Positions 18,659 to 32,600 of a DNA stretch of 64,000 bases are shown here, one piece after another; within the stretch, counting starts at the first letter, position 1; each line of letters starts with the position of its first letter. The stretch comes from Misgurnus anguillicaudatus (taxonomy: Eukaryota > Chordata > Actinopteri > Cypriniformes > Cobitidae). The notes under the pieces were generated by a model. The model was not told the DNA's origin. It worked only from the letters and a program-made list of their open reading frames with translations, and searched no databases. Position numbers and translations under genes: made by a program. The stretch is from contig NC_073352.2 in the NCBI RefSeq assembly GCF_027580225.2, positions 32,220,501 to 32,284,500 of the forward strand, read 5' to 3'.

Positions 18659-21420
18659 CTTTAAAAACAAACAGGGAGGGATGTGATGTGAAATCTTCAT
18701 TGATGTGGTGGCACGCAGCATGCAACAGTCCTCGAGTAAACTCACACTGCAGGCGGGACACTTTTGAACACTCCGTAAAAAATCCTCTTTGGTTGATAAA
18801 GCCAAAAACTAGCAGCCACTGTTTGGTTTAAAATCTCAGATAAAAAAGTAATACTGATGAAAGTCTTTATAAAATGTAAAAATATTTCAATTATGAAAGC
18901 TGTATAAAATTGCAATATATATCACATCAATATGTACAGACGACATGTCGCAGGTTACACATCACTGCAAAAAACAAACACAACAACAAACAATATTAGG
19001 ACAACAACAGTCAGTTCAAGCAATTCAAATCAGGTTATATGCTGTTAAAATGATGCACATTTAGTTATTTTTTTAATGGACAGCATTAAAGTTACACGCA
19101 CACAAAAATGTATGTAAGAAATATTTGATGACGGGCTGTTAAATTATAAAAAAAATAATGCACACTCAAGGTGGTAATGCGGCACAAGGCGAAGCGTTAT
19201 TGTCAAATAATTCAAAAGACAGGAGCAAATTTGTCAATAAAGTGGAAATATCATTACTTTTTCAATGCTTAAGTGCTATAATTGTGTCCCCATTGCTTCT
19301 ATCAACCCAGAAAATGTGAAAAAAAATCAACCCAGCAACTTAGTTTTGGTAAATCATTCTTTGCAAGCATGTGAAGAAAAGTCATTGTAATTTGCCTCCC
19401 CTTGTGATGTCAGAATGGGATAATACTGCCCCTTAATCTGCATTATCCAACCACGGCACTGCCATTTAGTGCAGAGATCCATTCATTTACATTTAAAGGG
19501 ACACACCCAAAACAATTTGCTCACACCTCACCTACAAAGTGGCAATTTTTATATGTTATAATAAATCATCTATGGGGTATTTTGAGATAAAACTTTGAAG
19601 ACGGACTCTGGGGACACCAAAGATTTATTTGACATCTTAAAAAAATCTTGTGAAATGTTCCCTTTAAGACATTTGACATGTCAGGTGTGGGTTTATCGTA
19701 AAAATAATGCATACCCATGAAACATTTCTAAACCAATCAGAATAAAGCATTCAACAGCCCTGTGGTATAATGTACAGTATATTACAGTATTCCCAAAGCT
19801 GTAAAGGTAGTGTTATACTAACCTTGTGCCAACAGCCTGGTATTGGAAGTCCATCTGGACCCTTTAGAAGCAGGACATATAAAATATTAAATGCATTTCA
19901 TTATGAATCTCAAAAATATAAAAAGTAAAACACAAATTATATCGGCGAAAACAAATGTTGCACAAAAAATCCTTATAACAGTAACTGAGTTCAGACCAGC
20001 ATGCATTTTTAATACATTTAAATTTCTAATGGTTAACATGAACACACCAACCTTAAAAACACAACACATCATCAAAATAAAACCTTTTCAGATTTGTGAA
20101 TGCAAACACACCAACTTAATCCACTTGTATGTATGCATGTATTTCAGTCTCAATGTCAATGTTAAACATCAGTTTTATTTTAATATAGCGCGTTATAATC
20201 CACCACAGGCATGATTGTATGTATTTTGTACAAAGTATAGTATAGGTGACAGGGTAGATAAGTAGATAAAAGACAAGGAAGGTCAGAAAACTGCAGGCAA
20301 TAGTGAAATAAACAGAGTAGAGATGGGTGATTATATAATTGCAGGTGCATTTGGTGTTCAAAGGCATTATTTTTTAAGTGTTTTTTTTTCAAATGGTTAC
20401 ATTTATAATTATATTAATAATTTGGTAGTCACTGTCATGGATCTCAAGATGTTACAGGCCATAACAATATAATATTTTCTGCAAAAACTGTCCCATATAG
20501 CTATAAAAATCATGATTTTTTCTACTGTCAATTCTGTTACTGTCAACTCTGTTACCAAGGTAGAGTAACAGTTTTGACTGGCCTGTAATATATTGTGATT
20601 CTACCAAATTATTACCAAATAGAAAAAATAAGGTCTTTGGACATCAAATTTACCTGCAGTTAAATAATCACCCATATATTTATGTATAAGAGATAGATAG
20701 AGAGAAAAACAACAGGCCGATATACTGTACCAGTGGGCAGGGGGCTTCTGCGACCAGCTGCCCTGTTTCCACTGGCTCTTTTTTACATCCATCAGAGCCC
20801 TGTTAGCATAAGCACACATATAGAATACACACTCTCACAAAGACTAAAAACATACACAAACACACTGGAAAGACCATTGAAAGTGAAGAGAAATAGACCA
20901 GCAGCTCATGGAAATATACAGAGGAAAAGACGAGGAAACATGAAATAAAAGAGAAGCGTGTCTGTGAAACGTCTGTGTTCCCAGATGGATACGCTTTGTT
21001 ATTCCTATCGGAATGACCCGCTTGTTTATTCACCTGATTTACAGCAGTATGAATCTGTAAGACATCAACAAACATAAACATCAGAAAAGCACAAGCACGC
21101 ACCACAGGGCAGGGCTGATCCAGTCCCGGGGGTCCCTGTTCCCCTTTCTTTCCTTTGAGACCCCTCTTTCCAACAGAACCACGATCCCCCTTTGAACCCA
21201 ATGAACATGGAGTTTATTTGAATGCCACACACCGACTCCCAACAAAATTCAATATTCCAGAATGTAATTTCATGTTTTATGAATAAAGTTATGCTGGGCA
21301 AAGATTAATCGCGATTAATCGCATACAAAATAATTAGTTTTTTTTTTTGCATAATATGAGTGTGTGCTGTGTGTAATTATTATGTATATATACACACATT
21401 TATGTATGTATTTAAGAAAC

Positions 21421-21490
<70 letters not shown>

Positions 21491-21552
21491 GTATATATAT
21501 AAATATATATAATATATATAAATGTTTCTTAAATACACGATTTTATATATAC

Positions 21553-21608
<56 letters not shown>

Positions 21609-24600
21609 TTATTTATATTTTTATATATTATATATAAACAAAAAATATATATATAAATACAAAATTTCTAAAAATGTATATATGTATGTGTCTGTGATTA
21701 AATATACATAATTATTACACACAGCACAGACACATATATTATGCAAAAATGCACTTTTATTTTGTATGGGATTAATCGCGATTAATCTTTGCCCAGCACT
21801 AGACAATCTGATTCGCCAAGAGAGCTTGAGGTGAATATAATCTCCTACCTTTTCCCCCATCAAGCCACGCTCGCCCCTGTCTCCTTTAATGCCAGGAAAA
21901 CCCTGTAATAGAGAAACACAATATTAAACTCACAAGCTTTGAAGGATTAAGTTGCTTTTCCACTGAGACTAAAATGCAGATTGCTACTTACATCTAATCC
22001 AGGTTCCCCTTGTTTTCCCTATAAACAAATTGAAGTGATATTTATGTGGTACAGGATAGCTGCCATTTTATGATAAGGGTTAAACATGCTTGGTTGGCAA
22101 ATTTTCCCTTTTCGCCCTTGGTGCCAGGCAGGCCAACTAATCCTGTTGCCCCTTGAGGCCCTTGAGGACCCTGGTGGCCCTATAACACAGAATAAAAAAA
22201 GAAATACTTTTAGAAAAAAAAACTAATAATAATCCTTGAAATGGTTACATGACTGTATAATAATGTGAATATGGCTTTTGTTAGCTAATGCATTATTTGG
22301 GATTGTTCTTACTGGAATTCCTGGAGCGCCAGTATCTCCCTTTTCGCCTTTGAAACTTTCACCTGGATCACCCTACATGACATTTAACACATCTTTAGAA
22401 ATCAATTAAAACTTTACTGCAAATCTCAGTGTTTAATAAAATTCATAAAAGACCTAAATTACATTTATGCATTTGGCAAATTTTTTATATAAAGTGACTG
22501 ACAAGTAAGGCTGCAACAACTAACAATTATTTCATAATCGATTAATCGGGTAATTAATTCTCGATTAATCGACTAATTGGATAAAAACATTAATATCACT
22601 CACTTTAAATTAGGGTATTCATGTGTAGAAGTGTACTTATAAAAGTGCAAAAGCTACACACTTTACTCTTTAATATTTACTAATATCAACTTTTCGATTT
22701 TGATATTTTAAGCCTTAAATAAAAAAGTTTGTGCTTTTAAATAGTAAAAGATCTGTAAATATAAAATATAAATAAACAAAATGAATTGAGTCTTCAAAGA
22801 TGTGCTGGTGAGGATTAATACTCATTTTAATCTTCAACTTTAAACCTTGATGAGAATTATCATTATTCATTATTTACAAAATAAATAAGCCATTATGATA
22901 TGAAAGTGATATACATGCGCTGTTACAGTAATAAAAAATGGGATTTCCCCCTTACTTTAAAGGATTAATCAATTTTCTTTAAAAAATCCAGATAATTTAC
23001 TCACCACCATGTCATCCAAAATGTTGATGTCTTTCTTTGTTCAGTCGAGAAGAAATTATGTTTTTTCAGGAAAATATTCCAGGATTTTTCAATCTCAAAC
23101 AAGGCATAAGGGTCTTATCTAGGGAAACGATTTTCATTTTTGACAAGAAAAATAAAACTTCCCTTCTATCTCCGGTCCTGTGATGCGCCAGCGCAATCTC
23201 ATGTAATTGCATAATGCCGTGGAAAGGTCACGTGTTACATATATGAAATGCACACTTGTGGACCATTTTAAAACAATAAACTGATACAACAACGTCTGAA
23301 CGGTCCTCTTTCTCCACACTTGTAAACACTCGGGCGTAGTTTCACATACGTCATCCGTGACCTTTCGGCATGATGGCGTATTACGTGAGGTTGCGCTGCC
23401 GCGTCACAGGACCGGAGATAGACGAGAAGTTGTAGTTTAAAGTGCATATTTTTTATTTGTCAAAAATGACAATCGTTTCGCTAGATAAGACCCTTATGCC
23501 TCATTTGGGATCGTTTTGAGTTCTTTGAAACTGCAATTTTAAGCTGAATAAAAACTGTTACGTGTTGGGGTCCACCAAAGTCCACCAAAATCAGAAAAAT
23601 CCTGAATGTTTTCCTAAAAAAAACATAATTTCTCTCGACTGAACAAAGAAAGACATCAACATTTTGGATGGACATGGTGGATGACATGGTGGTGAGTAAA
23701 CCACCTGGACCTTTTTTAAAGACAATTCACTAATCCTTTACAAGATTAATTGCAATTAATCACATACAAAATAAAAGTTTGTGTTTGCATAATATATTTG
23801 TAAATTTACTGTGTGTATAGATTATGTATATATAAATACACACATACATGTATGAATTTAAGAAAATGTTTATCAGTTATATATTTTTATATATTTTTAA
23901 AATAAAATATATCAATATATATATATAAATATACATGTAAATGTTTCTTAAATACAAACATTAATTTGTGTGTATTTATATATATATAAAATAATTACAC
24001 ACATTATAAATTATGCAAAAACTTTTATTTTGTATGTGATTAATCGCAATTAATCGTTTGACAGCCCTATTTAAAACAGATACTTAGTTTGTGGTTCAAT
24101 ACTATTTTTATGAAAACCCAACAACAAATTACAAAATTAAACCTTTATTAACCAAGTGTTCGTTTGCACATTTGTGCAACGCACCTCGTGCTGTAAAAAG
24201 AAACAGCGGCTGACTTTATTTAAAAGTGCACAGACGTATGGCGGTGGTGCGGGAGCAAGTAATGTCACAGACCAACTTATCACTAATGAAATGTGTTGAT
24301 AACAATTCAGTTTTATTGATTTCTTGTTGCAGCCCTAATTATATATTTTAATCAGTATGTGTGTTCACTGGGTTCGAACCCATGACCTTTTGCACTGCTA
24401 ATGCAATGAGATATACAGGATGCTTTAGCTTTTATGCTTGTAACTGGAAGTGTTTATTCTACTGAATAAACTACAACTTGTAAACATAATAAAAAAATAC
24501 CTACTTTGGGGCCTGGCATGCCACGATGACCCTGAAAATGATGACACCGATTTTAATATGAATGTTCTTGCACACAAGAAACTATTATCTGATCAATGTA

Positions 24601-26649
24601 TCAGAATGCATGTTATTAATAGTCATATTATAAAAATATATCTCACCATGTATCCTGGAGGTCCTGCTGGTCCAGGAGGCCCTGGTGGTCCTGGTTGTGA
24701 AATCATCTGAACCTGTAGACAGTTGTAAAAACCGCTAGTGAACCATAGTTATCCAGTAATGTCTTTACTAATCAGATGCTATTAGTGTCCAATAATACTC
24801 ACCAGATTATCCTCTAGTATAGAATCTCCTTTCTCTCCTTTCTGTCCATCAACTCCCTGTGACAAAGAAATTGTGACAAAAAATTGATTTTCAGTCATTT
24901 TAACACCCCAAAAAAGTTATAGATTTGCAGCTTAAAGAACCACTGACTGAAAGGTTTTACAGGGAACCAAAAAATGGTTCTTCTAAGAGCACCTTTACTT
25001 TTAAGGGTGTCATATGATTTTTTATGTTTTTAATACTTACAGAAGGACCAGAAAGACCCATTTCTCCTTTCTCCCCTTTCTCTCCGGCTTCACCAGGCTC
25101 TCCGGTGTCTCCCTTATCACCCTAATGCCAAATAAATGCAAATATTAATGTCCATGAACCTTTGAGACGTTCATACAGAACATAGTTAGATATTTAACAA
25201 CAAAAAGAAGCTTAGGAAAACCTGTCACAATGTTACTATGGTGCTTATGTTAAAAGTTATACTTTTTATACAACTATAAAAGTTGTTAGTGTGTTTCTAT
25301 TGGCTATTCACTGTGGTTGCAAGGGCATTGCTAACCACTAACAAAATGTGGATTTACGGGGTTAAAAAAACACTAATTGTCACCTTTTCACCATCAAGCC
25401 CAGCAGGCCCAGGCAAGCCAAGTTCACCCTGTTTAAATAAAGAAACATACAGAAAATATGCTGAAAGAGAATATTCATTTGCTTTAACCGATTTTGCATT
25501 AAAATCACTCACATGAACAAAACCTTAACTCTTTCCCTGCCATTGACGAGTTATCTCGTCAATTAAAAGAAAACGCTTCCCTGCCAATGACGACGTTTTT
25601 ACGGCAATCCATGAGTAGGAATAAGCAAAAATTCATGTCTATCGCTCTTAATAACCTTTTAAACATCAAATCCCAAACAAAATTTTTCTTAATAGCTATT
25701 TCCTGAGAGGTGTACCGTCCTAAATGCTTAAAGGGATAGTTCACCCAGAAATGAAAACAATGTCATCAATGACTCACCTCATGTCGTTCAAAATTCGTAA
25801 GACCTCCGTTCATCTTCAGAACACAGTTTAAGATGTTTTGTATTAAGTCCGAGAGCTTTCTAACCCTCCATTGACAATCTAGTAATGGTTTTACTGTCCA
25901 TGTCCAGAAAGGCAACAAAAACATTATCTAAGTAGTCCATGTGACATCAAAATACATTTTGGTCCAAAAAAAATAAAATTACGACTTTATTCAGCATTGT
26001 CTTCTCTTTCGCGTCTGTAGTGAACCGCATCCGCGAGACTAAAGTCACATGATATCAGTGACGCGGATGACGCGTTATCCTCAGACATGTTTGCAAACTT
26101 TTTTTTTTCAAATTTACAGTGTGCGTCTCTCTCAGACTGTAAACGAAGCCTGGGCGCACAAAAAATAACAACAAAAAAACAGCTGGGGCGCACCAGATAA
26201 CACATTAGCCGTGTCTGCTGTCACTGACTTAAGTCACTTTAGTCTCGCGCATGCGCCCCACAACAGACGCACGCGGAAGAGAAGACAATGCTGAATAAAG
26301 TCGTAATTTTTGTTAATTTTGGACCAAAATGTTATTTTCGATGCTTCAACACATTCTAACTGACCCACTGATGTCACATGTACTACTTTGATGATGTTCC
26401 CACCACCTCCCTGGACATGGACAGGATACCGCACATAGATTCTCAATGAAGGGTCATCAAGCTCCCGGACCAAACACAAAACACCCTAAACCGTGATCCG
26501 AAGATGAACGGAGGTCTTACAAGTTTGGAACGACATGAGGGTGAGTCATTAATGACATTATTTTCATTTTTGGGTGAACTATACCTTTAATCTAATCCAA
26601 AGATGGATGTCCATCCACATGCACATGACATTTTGATTTCGGTTTTAAA

Positions 26650-26683
<34 letters not shown>

Positions 26684-29600
26684 TATTTATTTATTTATGC
26701 ATTTGGCAGACGCTTTTATTCACAGCGACTTACAATGCATTACAAGCTATGCATTTTTATCAGTACATCAGTTCCTGGGTTCGAACCCATGACACTTTGC
26801 GCTGCAAATGCTCTACCACCAAGTTATACAGGAACATGCATGAAAATAAAGTGGAGGAGTTGCTAAAACGTACAAATAAAGATCATATTAGATGTTTTAA
26901 TGACTATTTAGACCATTGGAATCGCTAGACAAGGGCTTAATGTACTTATCTTTATGAAAACCTCAATTTCGACATTTATACTTTCTTTTGCCTTTAGCTC
27001 AAAATTAGACATTCCGACTCATTTTGCCAGCACGGGTCATATATTTCCGCTATTATCCACTAGGTGGTTCTCTTATCCAACTTATAAAACACTAAAGCAT
27101 CCACTGATCCAAAAACAGTAAAAAATTTTTTTTTTTTTGAAAGCAGATGGTCTGTTCTTTCATTTGATAATTTTATGTTTTTATATTTAAAGAAGGACAT
27201 TTTCTGGAAAGCATTAAACTTTTGTAAAAATCATAAAAATGCTTTCGCTGGCTGGTAACTTTTTTTTAAAACACTGAGTTTCTGTTAAAAGTTGTATACA
27301 ATTCACCTTTGCCCCTTCTTTTCCTGACGGTCCCGGTGGTCCTGGAGGGCCAGGTGGCCCCTGTATAAGGAGCAAATAAAAAATTAATAATTTACTCTTA
27401 ATAAAATGCTCTTTTATTTTGATTTTAGGAACCACAAACCTCTGATAAATTTCTTTTTACAAACCACAAACCTCTTCCTTATAACAACTGCTATAAAACA
27501 TGCTCTCATATAATTCTTACTGAATCATTTGTGGGATTTAAATACCTTTTATTTAAGTTAATGTTTTACTTTAGACTGACAAACCTAATTTTTCAATTTC
27601 CTTGATAACATATTTGAATACATTCCTGAAATGCTGTGCTGTCAAGGTCTGTGGTTTGATTATAATGTTTATGGTGTGTAATTCACCTCCATTAGCCATT
27701 CAACAAAATACAGGCCTTCAAAAAAAAAAAACATCCAGCACACTTAAACAGCCATTAACATGTAAACACAAGACCCATTCCTCAAATGACCAAGTTATGC
27801 ATATGTATATATTCTCAGATCATAGACATGCAAAACATTTTCTACTAATTGCATCCAAATGTGTAACTTTATCCTGTTATGTTACATAAAACATTCCAAT
27901 AACACGGCACACAGTGAAATTATTTTGCTGATCATTTGCAAGGCATATAAAAAAATAAATATACCACATTTGTCAGTCACGCATATTTCACTGACCTGTG
28001 TGGACACCAGATGCTTTAATAGTATAGATGTAAAAACATCTTTGGCATAGTGATGTCTTACTGCACTGTAAAAAAATACTTTGCTGCCTTAAAATTTTTT
28101 GTTGAATCAACTCGGATTTACAAGTCATTTCAGCTCACTATTATTTATCTTGACTAGAGGTGAGTTGTTAAAACTACAGGTGAGTTGTTATAACTTATAA
28201 AATTAAGTTGACTTTTCTCAACTATATTTTATAAGTTGTGAAAACAAAAGATTTTTAAGGCAGCAAAGTATTTTTTACAGTGTGATGAATTTACATTAAA
28301 ACATTGCAACAATTATTTTTATGTTGAAACTTATTTATGTGAAAATCCTGAATTATTCATACAACATAATGTTTTGAATTTAGGTCATACACACACAGTA
28401 AGTATTTGTTAACTCTAAACTCTTGCTGTAAGTCAATAAAAGTAAAAATGGCAAGCCATGCTACAAATACTCTTACAGTACCGAGACACTGATGGTTTTA
28501 ATGGCCTGCCAGAGAAAATCAAGCAATATTCAGATTTAAATACATGTACTGAGATTTTCTTTTGCTAATTTTCTTTTAATCTGATTGTTTATTTATCAGC
28601 TTGTTCAGCATTCTGTGGTTTTATAACTTTGCTAAATCAAAGCTCACCTGAAAAGCCTCTAAGAGTTTGCCATTGAAGTCAATTATGTCATCAGAAGCTG
28701 ATGTCCCCTTCTCACCAGGACGGCCCTGAAACCACAACATCCTCGAGTTTAAACATACAGTATGACAAGTTCAAGTAATCACCATGATTACACGCTTAAG
28801 ACATTTCTATAATACAGGCAAATTATACAAAAAAATGAGAATATTGGCATATTTGTTTAGATCTTTGTATCTTTGTTTATTTAAAGTGTTTAGTGTCTTA
28901 ATGTAGTGTATGATAAGGGTGGGCATCCTCTAGAGTTAAACATTGATTTTTACCGTTTTGGAATCCATTCAGCCGATCTCCGGGTCTGGCGGTACCACTT
29001 TTAGCATAGCTTAGCACAATTCATTGAATCAAATTAGACCGTTAGCATTGTGCTAGAAAATTTCAATATTTTTCCTATTTAAAACTAGACTCTTCTCTAG
29101 TCACATGGTATACTACACAGCAAAAAATGATTTTCAAGAAAAAAATTATTAGTATTTTTGTCTTGATTTCAGTAAAAAATACCCCAATGGGGTAAGCAAA
29201 AAATCGTACATTTTTTTCTTAAACACTAAATTCAAGAAAAATTACCCATTGGCAGATTTTTTTTTTTTTGCTTGTTTTATGCACAAAATCACATAAATTA
29301 GATTTTTTTTGTCTAAAAACTCGATTCTTGCTCATCAAGAAAAAGCATCTTAATTTTAGAATATTTCAAGATATTTTTACTGAAAACAAGACAAAAATAC
29401 TAAGAATTTTTTTTCTTGAAAATATTTTTTTTGCAGTGTAAGACTGACGTAAAATTGTAAAAGTTGCGATTTTCTAGGCAGATATGGGTAGGAACTATAC
29501 TCTCATTCTGGCTTAATAATCATGGACTTTACTGCTGTAACATGGCTGCAGCAGGCACGAAAATAGTCCCCTGCTATTGAAAGTTACCAAGGGGACTATT

Positions 29601-32600
29601 TTCGGGCAGTGCGTAATATCAATACGCCTCCTGCAGCCATATTACAGCAGCAAATTCCTTAACTATTACGCCAGAATGAGAGTATAGTTCCTAGCCATAT
29701 TTGTCTAGAAAATCACAACTTTTAATTTTCCGTTGGTCTTAGTATCTGATGTAACTACAGAAAAGTCAAGTTTTTAATCGGAAAAATATCGAAACTCTTT
29801 GGTTATTTCATAGCGCAATGCTAATGGTCTAATCAGATTCAATGGATTATGCTAAAAGTGGCACCGCCAGACCTGGAGATCAGCTGAATGGATTCCAAAA
29901 CGGTAAAAATCAAATGTTTAACTCTAGAGGAGCGGGGAAATTAGCATATTTTCAAAAAAGTGGAGTGTCCCTTTAAGAATCAAACATATTCCAAATGTTA
30001 AACTGCTTACACCTGTTAGCGTGATTTTTTTGTACTTTTAAGGAATGTATAATGAATCTGGTTGCCTTTACCATTTCACCCTGGAGTCCTTGTTCTCCAA
30101 CATCTCCCTTATCTCCCTGCCAAACACAAAACAAATCAATACAACAACACAAGTTTTATAGGTCTCATAATGTACCAACTTGCCTGATCACGCCAAATTA
30201 AAGAAATAATGTACGCTTTTATTACACGACACTCTAAAATGCTAGATTCTGATTGGTCGCGACATTCCAATGTATGTTACTCCGAGATAAAAACCGGCTA
30301 AAACTAATAACACACGGCTTTGACAGGAAAAGTTTAATATTACACAAATATTAAATATAAATATGTCTTTGAATAACATATATGATATTATATTAATATT
30401 AATAAATGATTAAATGAAAAGTGTGTTGACATCTGAACGTCTTGTCTCGTCTTATTTTAAAACCAAAAGTAAACGTGTTTTTCTCGTGGAAGGTCTGCAT
30501 TTGTTAAAAATGAGCATATTAAATATTTCAAATCAATATTTAATGCTCCTTACCTTACGTATGAGGTAAATAGCTGTGTAATAAGTGGGATAATGAATAG
30601 GCAGCAAGATGTTATTGCGAAATATTTATACACTGTCTGCTGCATATACATGATCCTTTATTTAAAATATGCTGGATTAAAAGGGGTGAACCCAACCAGT
30701 CGGATTGTAATTAAACATATTCTGGGTTGTTTTAACCCATTGTTGAGTCAAATATAATCATTTTATGGGTTTCTTTAACCAAACCGTCGCATTTGTCGCT
30801 TTGTGACCCAGCGCTGGGTTGAAAATAATAAATCTGATTTCTTTGTCTACAGCCTTAGACAATAGTACCTTTAGCCACATTACTGCTACAACGTGCAAGC
30901 CAACAAATTTAGAAAATCTTTTTGGTAAAATTATCCTGTCGGTCATTGCCCGTGGGTGGGGCTTTATCAGTATGATGTCATATTAACAAGTGAATGTCTA
31001 ATGAGACTGCTTGGGTTTGATGGGGATCGACACACGTCCAAAACACGTACAACCTTGTAATGTATATGTGCCCTTTGAGTCCCACATTTAAAGTATTGAC
31101 TGTATCTTTGAAATAAAGAGAGTCAGCGCCGCTCACCTTTAAACCCGGCAGACCGTCGATTCCTCTTTCACCCTGAGGGCCTGGCTCACCCCGCTCACCC
31201 TGTAAACACACACAGCTTTAAAATTCATACGCAACAGATCAGACACATGCTTCACTGAGCACAGAATAAAGATTCACGTGAGGCCGATTATTCTGAGAAA
31301 TCATATTTATTAAGCTGTTAATGATTAAGTAATGGCCAAGAGCAACTCTTGCATGTGATCAAACTCAAACAATATGTTTGAGGAGGAGTTTTATTAATTA
31401 TTAGACTAATGTACAGACTAAAAATACAACAGAAATGTTATAGAAGAGTGTTGCATAAACAAACAGTACAAAAGTACATTTTAAAGAGATCAATAAACCT
31501 CTGACCTTTGGCCCTGAGGGTCCCTGTGGTCCTGTGTAACCTTGTTCACCAACTTCACCCTGCAAAATAAAGTCTTAATAAACACCCTGGGTTTAATATT
31601 TCAGAAACATACTTTGGAGCTAGACGGATTCGTTTAGTAGGCAACCAAGTGACCTGCTTCTCACATATATAACTTAAACAGATATAAAAATATTCAACAT
31701 GAAAAATGATTCAAGTGAAACAGACACAGACTAAATCAAGACATCAATCGAGACGTCAGTACAGCTTTCAGAGTGAATGATTCACGGTGTGTTTAAAGAC
31801 ACAAGTGAGGTCAGAAAGCACTTACAGATCTTTCTAACCAATCACGGAGGCCAAAGACCTCAACATGCTGTTTAGATTTATGCCAAGAGGAAAGAATTTA
31901 GTTCTTTCAGAACATTGAGAAAGACAATAATCTTTCCCAAGAGAGAAAGATCATGTTAGTCACAGGAATGAGCACACAGACACAAACAGGGGTTGAGCTT
32001 TTGTCACTTACTGGCTTTCCTGGTAAACCTCTTTGCCCCTGTGGAGATAGAAAAACTGATTTAAAAAAGAAAAACATTCAATATGTGACCCTGTCTGTGA
32101 AAACCAAGTTTGGTGATTTACAAGAAGAATATAAACTTGATATCTTTAAAGGGATAGTTCACCCCCCCAAAAAATAATTTACTCTCACGTTGTTACAAAC
32201 CTGTATAAATGTCTTTGTTCTGATGAACACAAAGGAAGATTTTAAGAAATGTTTGTAACCAAATCGATCAGCATTGACTTCCATAATATTTTTATCCTAC
32301 CTTGGAAGTCATTGGGGCTTCTGATCAGTTTGGTTACAAATAGAGGTGGACCGAAATTAAATTATCCGACCGATACAAATAGCAGATTATTCTGACTAAT
32401 ATCTGCCGATACCGATAGTGTGGTGGTAATATAAACTTAGTGTTGTGCAAAGATTAATCGCGATTAATCGCATACAAAATAAAAGTGCATTTATGCTTAA
32501 TGTGTGTGTACTGTGTCTAATTATTATGTATATTTAATCACAAACACATAAATATATACATTTAAGAACATTTTTATTCACATATGCATTTTTAATGTTA

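Larger units (their letters stand above)
22507..24335. mobile_element. DNA element with AAGGCTGCAACAA / TTGTTGCAGCCCT ends
   Basis: An inverted pair at 22507 and about 24323-24335 encloses two further insertions (22961-23737 and 23743-24069). No transposase is seen. Confidence 0.65.
22455..24425 (-). mobile_element. tRNA-derived SINE split by a nested set of DNA elements
   Basis: SINE tail words (tttatgcatttggcaaa) at 22455-22506 resume at 24345-24425 with the B-box-like gggttcgaacccatgacc. The two halves together read as one reverse-strand SINE like that at 26695-26836. The break is filled by 22507-24335. Confidence 0.65.

Noticed and set aside
21364..21711. Open frame of Tyr-Ile repeats
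   Set aside because: It is a translated (TA)n microsatellite within a MITE.
26760..26836. tRNA-like B box and possible tRNA gene
   Set aside because: Surrounded by SINE tail sequence, with a decayed A box; a tRNA-derived SINE. The same holds for 24362-24425 and 40115-40248.
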